Positions 10,168 to 19,066 of a stretch of 64,000 nt of DNA are shown piece by piece. The stretch comes from Chloroflexota bacterium (GTDB lineage: Bacteria > Chloroflexota > Ktedonobacteria > Ktedonobacterales > JADMIN01). The position numbers and the translations under genes are program-made. How positions within the stretch are numbered: position 1 is the stretch's first letter; every line of letters starts with the position of its first letter. The DNA lies in the NCBI GenBank assembly GCA_021323855.1, contig JAJPKE010000045.1, forward strand, positions 62,001 to 126,000, in the 5' to 3' direction. The notes below the pieces were generated by a model. That model saw nothing but the letters and a program-made list of their open reading frames with translations, had not been told where the DNA came from and did not search any database.

Positions 10168-11772
10168 TTACTTCTTTGCGGAGCGCGCGTCCAGCTTGCC
10201 CTCTACCAGCAGCGCGGCGCTGATGGCGCTGGCGAAGGCGAGGCCGGCGCTGATGAGCATAGCGACACGGAAGCCGGAGACGAACGACTGGTTTATCGTC
10301 TGTTGCAGCGCCGTGTGTGTGGCCGCGCTCAGACCCGGTGGAAGCTGAATACCGGCGAGCCTGCTGCTCTGCGCCTGCACGACACGTTTGGCCGCCGGTG
10401 GCACTGGCAGCGTCGCTAATTGGTTCGTCAGCGTGCGCGTGAAGACGCTGGCGACGACGATGCCCAGCGTGGCGATGGCCAGCAGCCCAGCCGTGCGCGA
10501 AACGGCGTTGTTGACGCCAGAGGCGACGCCCGCGCGCTCCTGCCCCACCGACCCCATGACGGCGGTTGTCAGCGGCGCGACGGTGACGGTCATGCCGATG
10601 CCCAGCACGACCACGGCGGGGAAGAAGGTCGTCCAGTACGAGCCGGTGGTGCCCGGCAGCGAGAACAGGATAAAGCCCACGCCCGCAATCGTTGGGCCGA
10701 TAATCAGCGGCAGCTTTGCGCCATAGCGCGTAATGAGGCCGCCAGCCCAGCGCGAAAGCGAGAACATGATGAGGGTGAACGGCAGAAACGCCGCCCCGGC
10801 TTCCAGCGCGGTATAGCCATGCACCTGTTGCAGCGTGAAGGGGAAGAAGTAGAGCGAGCCGCCCAGCGCGCCATAGAGCAGCAGCGTCAGCAGATTCGCG
10901 CCACTGAAGGTACGCGAGCGGAAGAGCGAGAGCGGCATCATCGGCGCTGCGATCCGGCGCTCCACCAGCACAAACGCAGCAAGCGCCACGATGCCAGCCA
11001 GCAGCGTCACGATGACGATGGGATCGCCAAGCCCCTGCGCGCCCGCCGTAATGAGCGCGTAAACGACTGCGCCCAGTCCCAGCGTCGCCAGCGCCGCGCC
11101 GCGCCAGTCTATCGGCCCGGTCGCCTGTTCATCGCGGCTCTCTGGCACATGACGAACCGCCAGAAAGACGGTGATGATCGCCAGCGGCAGATTGATGAGA
11201 AAGACCAACCGCCAGGAAGCCACCTGGATCAGCCAGCCGCCCAGCACTGGACCCAGCGCAGAGGTGATGGTGGTAAAGCCAGACCAGGTGCCGATGGCAC
11301 GGCCACGCTGCGCCGCCGGAAACGAGGCGCTGATGATGGCGAGGCTGCCAGGCGTGAGGCACGCGCCACCGATGCCCTGCGCCGCCCGCGCCACCACCAG
11401 CTCTGGCACCGTCTGCGCCAGACCGCAGCAGACGGAGGCTGCGGTGAAGAGGACGATGCCGATGACGAACATGCGCTTACGGCCAAGCCGGTCGCCAAGC
11501 GAGCCGCCGACGAGAATCAACGACGCCAGAAACAGCGAGTAGGCTTCGACCACCCACTGCACGTCGCCAGCCGTGGCTCTGAGGTCCCGCTGCAACGAGG
11601 GCAGCGCGACGTTGACGACGGTGCCGTCTATGAAGACCATGCTGGAGCCGAGGATGGTTGCCGCCAATATCCAGGCGCCGGCGGTTCGTGCGGCGCGTTG
11701 TGCGTCTGGCGTGGCGTGCGGCGCAGACTGCATCACACCCTCGTCGCATGGCGAATGGACGATAGCTCCCAT
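10168..11772 (-). CDS. MFS transporter, DHA2 (EmrB/QacA) family
   Basis: 534 aa inner-membrane proton-driven exporter with about 14 hydrophobic helices. The DHA2 motif A is GGSLGDRLGRKRMF and motif C is ITSALGPVLGGWL. The N-terminal stretch after the first helix, MVFIDGTVVNVALPSLQRD, is the motif D1 of this family. GAGGGGAG precedes the ATG. Members export drugs or dyes, but this one's substrate is unknown. No adjacent TetR or MarR regulator is seen. Confidence 0.93.
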   Translation of the reverse strand: MGAIVHSPCDEGVMQSAPHATPDAQRAARTAGAWILAATILGSSMVFIDGTVVNVALPSLQRDLRATAGDVQWVVEAYSLFLASLILVGGSLGDRLGRKRMFVIGIVLFTAASVCCGLAQTVPELVVARAAQGIGGACLTPGSLAIISASFPAAQRGRAIGTWSGFTTITSALGPVLGGWLIQVASWRLVFLINLPLAIITVFLAVRHVPESRDEQATGPIDWRGAALATLGLGAVVYALITAGAQGLGDPIVIVTLLAGIVALAAFVLVERRIAAPMMPLSLFRSRTFSGANLLTLLLYGALGGSLYFFPFTLQQVHGYTALEAGAAFLPFTLIMFSLSRWAGGLITRYGAKLPLIIGPTIAGVGFILFSLPGTTGSYWTTFFPAVVVLGIGMTVTVAPLTTAVMGSVGQERAGVASGVNNAVSRTAGLLAIATLGIVVASVFTRTLTNQLATLPVPPAAKRVVQAQSSRLAGIQLPPGLSAATHTALQQTINQSFVSGFRVAMLISAGLAFASAISAALLVEGKLDARSAKK

Positions 11773-11888
11773 TGATCTGGCTCCCCTCTCGTGCGTTTCC
11801 CCTCGATAGATAGCTCAGATCATATCACTCGTGCCATCCTCTGCCCACTGCTCTATTGGCTAGTATGCCTGCCCGGTTTTATACCAGC

Positions 11889-13052
11889 TCATAGGTCGCC
11901 TTGCAGATAGCGCATCCAGAGATCGCTGGCAATCTCCTGCGCATCCGCCGCAACGCCGTAGCGCGCAAAATACTGGCAGACACGCTCGACATCGCGGACG
12001 AGCAACTCATAGAGATCGAAGCTATAGCGGGGGTCTACTGCCTGCGCAAAGTCTATGATAACGGCAACGCCCCGCCAGTACAGAATGTTATACGCCGAAA
12101 GGTCGCCGTGGATGCGGTCGCAGGCTAGAAATAGCTCGATATTGCGCAGGATACGCGCAAAGAGTGGTTGCGCCTCCGCGCGTGTCAATGTCACATCGCG
12201 CAGTCGTGGGGCAGGCTCACCCAACGAGCCGATATATTCCATCAGGACAGCGTTGCCGATCTGCGAGAGTGGGCGTGGCACATCGCCGCCAGCATCGTAG
12301 AGCAGCCGTTGCGTCTGATATTCGTACTCGATCCACGAACTAACCTGCATGGCGCGACCGCTCTGATGTTTGCGGGCATTGCGCAGATGCCGGCTGTCGC
12401 GCACCTCGCGGCCACGCGCATCGCGTTGTGGCCGCCCCTCACGGTACACGGTGTCGTTCTTCAGACTGCGAAACATGCGTGGCCGGTAGACTTTGGCCGC
12501 CGCGTAGTCCATTCCGGTGCCTGGCGCGGCCTCGCAGCAATAGACAGTCGCCTCTTTGCCGCTCTTGGCGACGGCCAGCACATCGCGAATCAGGTCTTCT
12601 TCGTAGAAGTGCGCCAGCGAGGAAAGCACCCAGAGGCGGTCACGCTGGTGCGCCAGGAACGTCGGCGCGAAGGCTGGATTTTTTTCGCCGTCCGCCAGCG
12701 ATTGTTTGCGCAGCCAGCGTTGTACGTCGGCGTTGCCCTCAAAGCTAAACTTGGGGACGCCGGGCTTCTGCCCCGCTGGCAGAGCAGGCGCAGCCTCGCC
12801 GGATGGCGTTTGCTCGCCCGTCACATGTTGAATATCGTGGTCAGAGTTGTCGTCAATCGTCTGGTCAATCGTCTGGTCAATCGTCTGGTCAATCGTCTGG
12901 TCAATCGTCTGGTCAATCGTCTGGTCAATCGTCTGGTCAATCGTGTCGTTGCGGTCGTACTCGGGTTCGGCTGGTGTCTTCTTCACGGTCCATAGGCTCC
13001 CGCGCGCCAGATGCTTCCACAGATGGGAAGGTATTGACATCCAGCGCGGCAT
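11889..13052 (-). CDS. RIO-type serine/threonine protein kinase with N-terminal TIDQ repeat
   Basis: 387 aa atypical kinase. Residues ~30-65 are a low-complexity tract of seven TIDQ units plus TIDD. The C-terminal ~280 residues are a RIO1-like domain: ATP-site GKEATVYCCEA, lysine AAKVYRPRMF, catalytic loop IHGDLSAYNILYW and metal-binding IIDFAQAVD. Bacterial and archaeal members are usually ~260-290 aa, so the N-terminal extension is extra. The ATG at 13052 lacks a ribosome site; a GTG at 12986 preceded by GGGAG is an alternative start. Substrate unknown. Confidence 0.9.
   Translation of the reverse strand: MPRWMSIPSHLWKHLARGSLWTVKKTPAEPEYDRNDTIDQTIDQTIDQTIDQTIDQTIDQTIDQTIDDNSDHDIQHVTGEQTPSGEAAPALPAGQKPGVPKFSFEGNADVQRWLRKQSLADGEKNPAFAPTFLAHQRDRLWVLSSLAHFYEEDLIRDVLAVAKSGKEATVYCCEAAPGTGMDYAAAKVYRPRMFRSLKNDTVYREGRPQRDARGREVRDSRHLRNARKHQSGRAMQVSSWIEYEYQTQRLLYDAGGDVPRPLSQIGNAVLMEYIGSLGEPAPRLRDVTLTRAEAQPLFARILRNIELFLACDRIHGDLSAYNILYWRGVAVIIDFAQAVDPRYSFDLYELLVRDVERVCQYFARYGVAADAQEIASDLWMRYLQGDL
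12852..12947 (-). repeat. Eight tandem 12-bp units inside the RIO kinase gene
   Basis: Seven perfect copies plus one variant of CAGACGATTGAC (coding strand), in frame, encoding the TIDQ repeat. The identical nucleotide sequence of the copies indicates recent expansion. Confidence 0.98.
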
Positions 13053-13100
13053 GATGTGTTGGATGGACTCGTGAACGCCGATGAGTTATGGGCTAACGCA

Positions 13101-13205
13101 CGGCTTTTCAAAGCCGGAGCACGCTGAGAACAGGCTGAAGCCTGGGCGACGCGCGACGGATTTCAGTCCGCCGATTCCGTGCGCCGGCAGTTTACTGCCG
13201 CGATT
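13101..13205. repeat. Row of four short palindromes (family B-like repeat)
   Basis: Four adjacent small hairpins: CGGCTTTTCAAAGCCG, AGGCTGAAGCCT, CGGATTTCAGTCCG and CGGCAGTTTACTGCCG. The last 31 bp (13175-13205) recur exactly, inverted, at 58809-58839. The whole 13053-13490 gap otherwise has no gene; it also contains a family A copy. Confidence 0.85.
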
Positions 13206-13389
13206 ACATACACCATCAACGATGTAGCGCAGCGAGCGTCAGGCGGCGCTCACGAGTGGATAGAGAGGGTGGTGGAAAGAAAAACCAACATAGCCATTCG
13301 TTATGCTCCTTTCACCTGACCGGTGATACGTTCTCTGCTGGCAGTATAGACGAGGATACGCCGCTGGAACTGACAGATTTCTGATAGAC

Positions 13390-13422
13390 CTCACCCCCTG
13401 CCCCTCTCCCATAGGAGAGGGG
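13390..13422. repeat. Dispersed hairpin repeat, family A, copy 2
   Basis: CTCACCCCCTG followed by CCCCTCTCC / GGAGAGGGG arms around a short loop, in the 13053-13490 intergenic region. Confidence 0.85.
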
Positions 13423-13490
13423 AGCCAGAAGCGCGCAGGTGGACGGGAGCGCGGGCGGGCATGAGTGCAGCGGGCGCTAGTAAGTAGCTG

Positions 13491-14000
13491 CTATTCTTGT
13501 TGTCTGGCGCCATCCATTGTCCAGTTTGTCTCCCAGGTTCTCCCGCCATCTGCTGAGAACGCCTGTTCCCAATGAAACGAATTGGCGGTGATGTCAGACC
13601 AGATCAGGCGGCTAAAGATGCTCTTGCCATCAAACATCTCTTGCGCGTAAAATTCGCCACGCCCCTCCGTAAATCCACCGGTCATCGGGGCGCTCTGTGT
13701 GCCCTGTATACTGTTGGCGAAATAGACACTCCACAGCCGCGTCTGTGGATCGAACAGGCGCCAGGATACGGCCTCAAATGATCCCGACGCTCGATGTATT
13801 ATCGCTTCGCCGATATTGCCCAGTCCTCCCAGGAAGCTGCGGTCCACCGTCGTTCCGTCAAACTCATCCCAGGTCACCGAGCCTTTCAGCAGTTCCCGCA
13901 GTCGCCGGTGATGCACATTCCACCGGCCAATGATAAAATCAAAGTCATGTCGCCCATCTTGCTCATGAGTATCAATATTCTGCGCGTCTGTCTCGTTCAC
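13491..14000 (-). CDS. DUF1579-like protein
   Basis: 169 aa. The opening HDFDFIIGRWNVHHRRL and the later FEAVSWRLFDPQTRLWSVYFAN match the beta-barrel, ligand-binding-like pattern of DUF1579 and related proteins, where a FxxGxW start is typical. The GTG start is chosen because AGGAGGT lies 5 nt upstream; the longer ATG reading to 14051 has no such site. Enzymatic role unknown. Confidence 0.75.
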   Translation of the reverse strand: MNETDAQNIDTHEQDGRHDFDFIIGRWNVHHRRLRELLKGSVTWDEFDGTTVDRSFLGGLGNIGEAIIHRASGSFEAVSWRLFDPQTRLWSVYFANSIQGTQSAPMTGGFTEGRGEFYAQEMFDGKSIFSRLIWSDITANSFHWEQAFSADGGRTWETNWTMDGARQQE

Positions 14001-14191
14001 GGGATACCTCCTGGGATGACTATTCCCGGCTGTGGTACGAAGAAGTGGCACGGCCCCTCATATCACGCCTCTTCAGTTGCAAGAGATATAACCGGCAAAC
14101 CGCAGGATCACAAGGGCCACTTGTTCGATACTGCCATAGGCCACTTGCGGAAAGTGATAAACGCACATTTCTACAGGTCACGATGGTTCTG

Positions 14192-14542
14192 CTACTCGCG
14201 CTTCGCAGCCAGCTTTGCCTGTAAGTCCTCAATCTCCGCTTGCAGTGTGCGAATTTCCTCTTGCAGCAGCAAAATCCGGCGAATTCCTTCCATATTGACG
14301 CCTTGCTCAGCAAGCGTGGCAACCTCATTGATCTGCGCCAGGTCGTCATCGGAATAGCGGCGCGTATTTCCTGCCGTGCGCTCGGGGGTAAGCAGACCAC
14401 TCTCTTCCATGCGCCGTAATTGTTGCTGTGCGACTCCTGATAGCTCAGAGGCGACGGCAATTGAATATTTGGGCAAGGACATATCATGAACAGATTTTGG
14501 CGACCGTATGACCTGTGGCCTCTTGCCAGGTTTTTGCTTCAT
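14192..14542 (-). CDS. hspR: MerR-family regulator, HspR-like
   Basis: 116 aa. The winged-helix N terminus PKYSIAVASELSGVAQQQLRRMEESGLL and GNTRRYSDDDLAQI is typical of HspR-type MerR repressors, followed by a coiled-coil tail (LLLQEEIRTLQAEIEDLQAKLAAK). GAGAGGAGC precedes the ATG at 14542. It lies 248 bp downstream of hsp20 on the same strand, the usual company of HspR. A role as heat-shock repressor is inferred; the HspR symbol rests on similarity and context, not on a detected HAIR operator. Confidence 0.75.
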   Translation of the reverse strand: MKQKPGKRPQVIRSPKSVHDMSLPKYSIAVASELSGVAQQQLRRMEESGLLTPERTAGNTRRYSDDDLAQINEVATLAEQGVNMEGIRRILLLQEEIRTLQAEIEDLQAKLAAKRE

Positions 14543-14790
14543 AGAGAAACGCTCCTCTCTTTATAAGCCTCTCAAATAGAAATACATGGCGCTCGCCAGG
14601 GGATTCCAGCATATTTGGGAACGCCCCTGGTCGAGCGCCATGCCAAGACAGAGGAAGAGACGGACAAGATGACGTGAGGACTTCAGACGCCGTTGTCGAA
14701 AGCGGACTCACGCAATCTCAGCGCGCGAATAGTTCAACCTGCCTGCTTGTGTCAACACTGCACAGTTGATAAGCAGCTTGAGCGATTCGC

Positions 14791-15324
14791 TCAGTTGACG
14801 TGAGCAGGTTCCTGATTTTTCGTCTCCTCGATCACCCGCTGGCTATTGGCAAAGCCGGTGAGCTTATCAGCCTCACGAATCGTAATGCGTTTCGGCTGCG
14901 CATGTTCGGCCAGCGGAATCTCAATCGTCAGGATGCCTCGCTCAAAATGCGCTTCAACGGCGTCGCCGTTGACATCTTTCGGGAACGTGATCGAGCGGCT
15001 GAACTCGCCAGTGCCAAACTCCCGGATCAGATAGGCCGCTTCTTTCTTCTGCGCCTCTGGCAACAGGTCTGGCAAATTCGCTTTGATGCTGAGCGTATTC
15101 TGGCGAACGGTCAGGTCAACCCCATCCGGATTGACACCGGGAAGCAGCACCTGGCAATAATACTTGCCCTGGGTTTCCAGGACATTCATTTGCCCAACAA
15201 CGCCGGACCATCCGGTGGTTGGATTGAATCCTGGCCGCAAAACAGCCTGCTCAAAGAGCTGGTTCATGGCGTCATGCAGGGTCGTCACGTCACGAATCGG
15301 GTCCCAACGCATCAGAGAAGACAT
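14791..15324 (-). CDS. Small heat shock protein Hsp20/IbpA family
   Basis: 177 aa ATP-independent holdase that keeps unfolding proteins soluble. Begins MSSLMRWDPIRDVTTLHDAMNQLF, a common sHSP opening. The alpha-crystallin domain includes VDLTVRQNTLSIKANLP, EFSRSITFPKDVNGDAVEAHFERGILTIEIPL (in separate strands) and the C-terminal I-x-I-like KRITI. GGAGGTG precedes the ATG at 15324. Preceded by a strong promoter at about 15545-15573 and a 9-bp repeated GATATC tract in the leader. Confidence 0.93.
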   Translation of the reverse strand: MSSLMRWDPIRDVTTLHDAMNQLFEQAVLRPGFNPTTGWSGVVGQMNVLETQGKYYCQVLLPGVNPDGVDLTVRQNTLSIKANLPDLLPEAQKKEAAYLIREFGTGEFSRSITFPKDVNGDAVEAHFERGILTIEIPLAEHAQPKRITIREADKLTGFANSQRVIEETKNQEPAHVN

Positions 15325-15455
15325 GCTGAACACCTCCATCGTTTGCTCTGGGGCAGCGCGTGCCATGCTATGCGCTGCCCAAAACTACACTACTCTCAAA
15401 ACTCCTCTTGATATGTCTCTCCGGAGCATCCACAAGAGAACTGAGGCGCTACGAT

Positions 15456-15482
15456 GATATCTCAGATATCGCTGATATCTCT
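15456..15482. repeat. Three 9-bp-spaced GATATC repeats in the hsp20 leader
   Basis: GATATCTCA, GATATCGCT and GATATCTCT follow each other at exact 9-bp spacing between the hsp20 promoter and start codon. This may be an operator or another example of the window's 9-bp tandem tracts. Confidence 0.8.
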
Positions 15483-15530
15483 ATCTCCTCTTGTTTCCCC
15501 GTCACCTCACTCCTCGCAGATGCTTGGAAA

Positions 15531-15576
15531 CTCTTGACAATTTGTATATACAAAATGCGACGAAATTTGTCAAGAG
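15531..15576 (-). promoter_or_regulatory. Sigma-70-type promoter of hsp20 within an inverted repeat
   Basis: On the minus strand a perfect -35 TTGACA (15568-15573) is spaced exactly 17 bp from TATATA (15545-15550). CTCTTGACAA arms (15531-15540 and 15567-15576) form a perfect 10-bp inverted repeat around the promoter, so a dimeric repressor could cover both elements. The arms share CTTGA with the HspR operator consensus, but the spacing differs from a classical HAIR site. Confidence 0.7.
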
Positions 15577-15920
15577 ATTCATCAAAACTCTAATATTTTT
15601 CTAACATAACATGTAAGACATTGACGCAAAACCATGTTGACGTGCGCGTCTGGCGTGGCGCCCACGCTTGTAATGCGCTTTGCTGGAATTAGCCACGTTG
15701 TGGTAGCACGAGAATTGCACATGTGGTTGGCGGCGCCAGGTTTCAGCGCATCTTTTGGCGCATCTTTTTGGCGCTCGGCACAAGTGCGTATTTTCTGTAA
15801 AATCTTCCCCCATTTGGGCCAGAGTGGTCACATTTTCAGGAAATGTTCAGGGGAAAGATGTAAGGTAGAATACACTGTTGGCGGTCACATTTCCAACGCG
15901 ATGGAGTGAGATAGAGTTCG
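15577..15920. other. Intergenic region, AT-rich then GC-rich
   Basis: No convincing gene. Lies between the divergent hsp20 promoter and the DUF2079 gene; the stretch after 15840 probably holds the latter's promoter and leader. Confidence 0.4.
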
Positions 15921-18125
15921 ATGGGCGTGAGGCATGTAACGGACCTGACAGGTCAGGCAGATCAGACAGATCAGACAGATCAAAGCCAGCCGGAGGCGCC
16001 GGACCAGAATAAGCCGCTCCGGCGATTGTTGCGCTTTCCACAACGCGCCTGGCAATGGCTCTCTGCGCATGAGGCCGTGCCTGCGCCGTTCGACGCTGGA
16101 TTGGCCGGGCGCATTGCGCTGGCGCTGGTCGCTTTGATTGCTGTCGTCTACACGGTGGTGATGGTTGGCTATGTCTTTGGCCAGCAAGACCTGTTCCGCA
16201 CCGGCGCCGAAGACCTGGGAATTATGGATCAGGTCCTTTGGAATACCTCGCATGGCCATTTCCTGGTCCAATCCATCTGCAACAACATCACCGATACCAA
16301 CTGTCTTGGAAACGTCTCACGTTTCGCCATCCACTTTGAGCCGATCCTGATACCACTATCACTGCTCTATCTCATCATTCCCAACGTCAAAGTCATCTTA
16401 TTTTTGCAGGTGGCGGTGGTGGCCTCCGGCGCGTTTCCGGCGTATTTGCTGGCTGCGCGTCGGCTGCGCAACGTTGTCTGGGGCGTCCTCTTTGCCACCC
16501 TGTTCTTGCTCTATCCCTCGCTCCAGGCCGCCGTCGTAGACGACTTCCATCCTGAGACGCTGGCCGCCGCCGCCATCATGTGGGCGCTTTATTTCCTGGC
16601 GATGCGCCGTTACCGCGCGCTGGTTATCTGCTGCATCCTGACGCTGCTCTGCAAGGAGACGCTGGCGCTGGATGTCATCATGATCGGCCTGTTCGTCCTG
16701 GTGATCCAGCGCCGTCCGCGCATCGGCCTCAGCCTGATCGTCGCTGCCTGCCTCCAACTGGCGCTGGCGCTGACGCTGATGCACCTGGCTAGCCCGTTGG
16801 GTCAATCGCCGGTTGCCGGACGTCTCGATAACCTGAAGAGCCAGCCGCTCACTACGCTCCTCAGCATTGCCACTGATCCCGCTCGCCGGGCGTATCTCTT
16901 CAAGCTGCTGGGGCCGGTTGGGTTCCTGCCGCTGCTCAGCCCGTGGGTGCTGGCGCTGGCCGCGCCTTCGATGCTGCTCAATATGGTCAGCAGCTACCCA
17001 CAGATGTATACTGGCATTTACCAGTACAATACGGATATTGTGCCTATTCTCGTGGCGGCGGCGATAGATGCGCTTGCCTGGCTTGGGCCGCTCCTCGAAC
17101 GCGGCGCAGCGTCGCTACGAGACCACGCACGGCGCCTCCTGCGTATGCCATCGGCGGTCGCCTGGTGTATCCGGCCACAGCTCTTGTTGCTGATAATCGT
17201 TCTGATCGTGTTCGTGTTGGGGAAAAGCTCCGTCCAGTTGGCGTTTCATGTGGATGCGCTGGTCATTCGCGAGTCTTTTCCCACCATCAATCAGCACGAC
17301 CAGATTGGTGATCGCATTGCGCAGATGATCCCCGCCGGCGCGTCGGTGAGCGCCCAGGGAACGCTGGCGCCACATGTCAGTGAGCGGTATGAAGTGTATC
17401 AGTTTCCCTACAAAGACTATCAGGCGGATTATGTCTTTGTGGATGTTACCACCGGCAATTTTTATCCCTACACCAACGCAACCGACTATATCAATGAGGT
17501 GCAGGGCATGCTGGCGTCTTGTCGCTTCGACCTGACCGCCGCTCAGGATGGCTATATCTTGCTGCACCGGCTCACTCCACCAGGGGTAGCGCCGCAGGTC
17601 TGCCCAACGGTGCTGCCCGCATCGTTCTACACGTTTGCCGATGTCAAGCCGCCGTCGGGCACGTCTCCGGCGAACGTCGTCTATGCCAATAGTCTGCAAC
17701 TCATCGGCTACAATCTTGCTCCGCCGCATGTCAATCTGGCGCAGCCAGTCACGACGGTCTACACCTATTGGAAGGTGCTGAGGCCGTTGACGCAGCCGCT
17801 GACGGTGGTGATGACCTTCACGCGGCCCGATGGCTATCGCATCCAGATCACCGACGCCTTCACCCAGACATGGTATCCGCCGAGTCAGTGGCCGGTAGGC
17901 ACCATCGTACAGGTCGTTTCCTGGCCGCTGTATCTGAACCAGAATGACAAGGGCAATCTGCTCTTCGGCGTGGAGGTGCGGACCGGCGCTCCATATAACA
18001 ATCCCAGCGCGCAAGATGCCGTGCCTGCGGTCCTGCCCGGCGGCGCTTCCCCCAACCCCAATGGTTTCCCGCGCCTGGTCAATCATGGCACCAGCGCATT
18101 ACTGGCCATCTTGCCCGTGCAATGA
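15921..18125 (+). CDS. DUF2079 polytopic membrane protein
   Basis: 734 aa. About 12 hydrophobic helices follow a cytosolic N terminus. The family signature around DLGIMDQVLWNTSHGHF and the acidic/aromatic first loop are those of DUF2079, a GT-C-fold-like family thought to be glycosyltransferase related. The C-terminal ~250 residues form a soluble extracytoplasmic domain. Residues ~7-20 are a short Q/D/T repeat (GQADQTDQTDQ) encoded by tandem 9-bp units at 15945-15980. The catalytic role is unproven. Confidence 0.85.
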   Translation: MGVRHVTDLTGQADQTDQTDQSQPEAPDQNKPLRRLLRFPQRAWQWLSAHEAVPAPFDAGLAGRIALALVALIAVVYTVVMVGYVFGQQDLFRTGAEDLGIMDQVLWNTSHGHFLVQSICNNITDTNCLGNVSRFAIHFEPILIPLSLLYLIIPNVKVILFLQVAVVASGAFPAYLLAARRLRNVVWGVLFATLFLLYPSLQAAVVDDFHPETLAAAAIMWALYFLAMRRYRALVICCILTLLCKETLALDVIMIGLFVLVIQRRPRIGLSLIVAACLQLALALTLMHLASPLGQSPVAGRLDNLKSQPLTTLLSIATDPARRAYLFKLLGPVGFLPLLSPWVLALAAPSMLLNMVSSYPQMYTGIYQYNTDIVPILVAAAIDALAWLGPLLERGAASLRDHARRLLRMPSAVAWCIRPQLLLLIIVLIVFVLGKSSVQLAFHVDALVIRESFPTINQHDQIGDRIAQMIPAGASVSAQGTLAPHVSERYEVYQFPYKDYQADYVFVDVTTGNFYPYTNATDYINEVQGMLASCRFDLTAAQDGYILLHRLTPPGVAPQVCPTVLPASFYTFADVKPPSGTSPANVVYANSLQLIGYNLAPPHVNLAQPVTTVYTYWKVLRPLTQPLTVVMTFTRPDGYRIQITDAFTQTWYPPSQWPVGTIVQVVSWPLYLNQNDKGNLLFGVEVRTGAPYNNPSAQDAVPAVLPGGASPNPNGFPRLVNHGTSALLAILPVQ
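15945..15980 (+). repeat. Four tandem 9-bp units in the DUF2079 N terminus
   Basis: CTGACAGGT, CAGGCAGAT, CAGACAGAT, CAGACAGAT, in frame, encoding the GQADQTDQTDQ stretch. The CAGATCAGA-type unit recurs at 52596-52649. Confidence 0.95.
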
Positions 18126-18131
18126 GCAAAT

Positions 18132-18167
18132 CCTCACCCCTGGCCCCTCTCTCTGCGGGGAGAGGGG
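18132..18167. repeat. Dispersed hairpin repeat, family A, copy 3
   Basis: CCTCACCCCTGG followed by CCCCTCTC / GAGAGGGG arms, just after the DUF2079 stop. May double as its terminator. Confidence 0.8.
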
Positions 18168-18295
18168 TACTATGTGTTGGCAACAAAGGGTTGCTGTGCA
18201 TACCGGCTTAACGTGGAAGATGTATGCTGTACTGAAGAGATACAATGGTAGAGTGTGCAGCCAGCGGTGGCGCTGGCAACAGGAGATACTCATTC

Positions 18296-18883
18296 ATGCA
18301 GCGCATTTGTGTATTTTGTGGTTCGAGTGAAGGGGCACGCCCAGCCTATCGGCAGGCGGCGGAGGCGCTGGGCGGCGAACTGGCGCGGCGCGGCATCGGG
18401 CTAGTCTATGGTGGCGCAAGCGTTGGACTGATGGGCGCGGTTGCCGACGCGGCGCTGGCTGCCGGTGGTGAGGTCATCGGCGTCATCCCGCGCGCACTCT
18501 TCAAGACAGAGGTGGCGCACACGCATCTAACGATGCTCTATGAAGTGACCTCCATGCACGAGCGCAAAGCGAAGATGGCGGACCTTGCGGATGCCTTCAT
18601 CGCGCTTCCTGGCGGCTTTGGCACCTTTGATGAACTCTTTGAGATGCTGACCTGGGGGCAAATTGGCATCCATAGCAAGCCTATCGGCCTGCTGGATATT
18701 GCCGATTACTTTACGCCGTTGCTGGCGCTGATGCGGCACGCGGTGGGAGAAGGATTCGTGCCGCCTCGCAACCTCGATCTCATCTGCCACGGCTCCGATC
18801 CGGCGGGGCTGCTCGAACAGATGATAAACAGCCGTAAGGAATGGGAAATCATTGCGAATGCGCCCGCGAGAATTGAAGGCTAA
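18296..18883 (+). CDS. LOG-family nucleoside 5'-monophosphate phosphoribohydrolase
   Basis: 195 aa Rossmann-like enzyme of the LOG/YvdD family, which removes ribose 5-phosphate from (cytokinin) nucleotides. Signature motifs SMHERKAKM and PGGFGTFDELFE (PGGxGTxxE, catalytic Glu) are intact, with the nucleotide-binding YGGASVGLMG upstream. AGGAGAT precedes the ATG by 8 nt. Bacterial members often act as general nucleotide hydrolases, so a cytokinin role is not implied. Confidence 0.92.
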   Translation: MQRICVFCGSSEGARPAYRQAAEALGGELARRGIGLVYGGASVGLMGAVADAALAAGGEVIGVIPRALFKTEVAHTHLTMLYEVTSMHERKAKMADLADAFIALPGGFGTFDELFEMLTWGQIGIHSKPIGLLDIADYFTPLLALMRHAVGEGFVPPRNLDLICHGSDPAGLLEQMINSRKEWEIIANAPARIEG

Positions 18884-19066
18884 AGGATACAGGTTAGGGA
18901 TAATGGAATGAAGAGCGCAAGATAGAAGAAGCCTTTTTGTCTCCCACCAGCTATGATGGCAGTGTTTATGGATGCCCAATCCATGACCAACATAGCCGGC
19001 GCGCCCAGCCTACATACGGAGTACAAACGCTCATGAGATCAGCGGGCGCTTTTGAGGAGATGATGT

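Noticed and set aside
10420-11775. Long open frame of 451 codons opposite the MFS transporter
   Set aside because: Arg/Gln/Asp-rich antisense shadow without ribosome site or family similarity.
12852-12947. Possible CRISPR-like array of 12-bp units
   Set aside because: There are no unique spacers, and the units are in frame within the RIO kinase, so it is a coding tandem repeat.
15388-15410. Possible HspR HAIR-type site near CTCAAAACTCCTCTTGA
   Set aside because: Only TCAA/TTGA pair; the arms are too short and the spacing does not fit the consensus.
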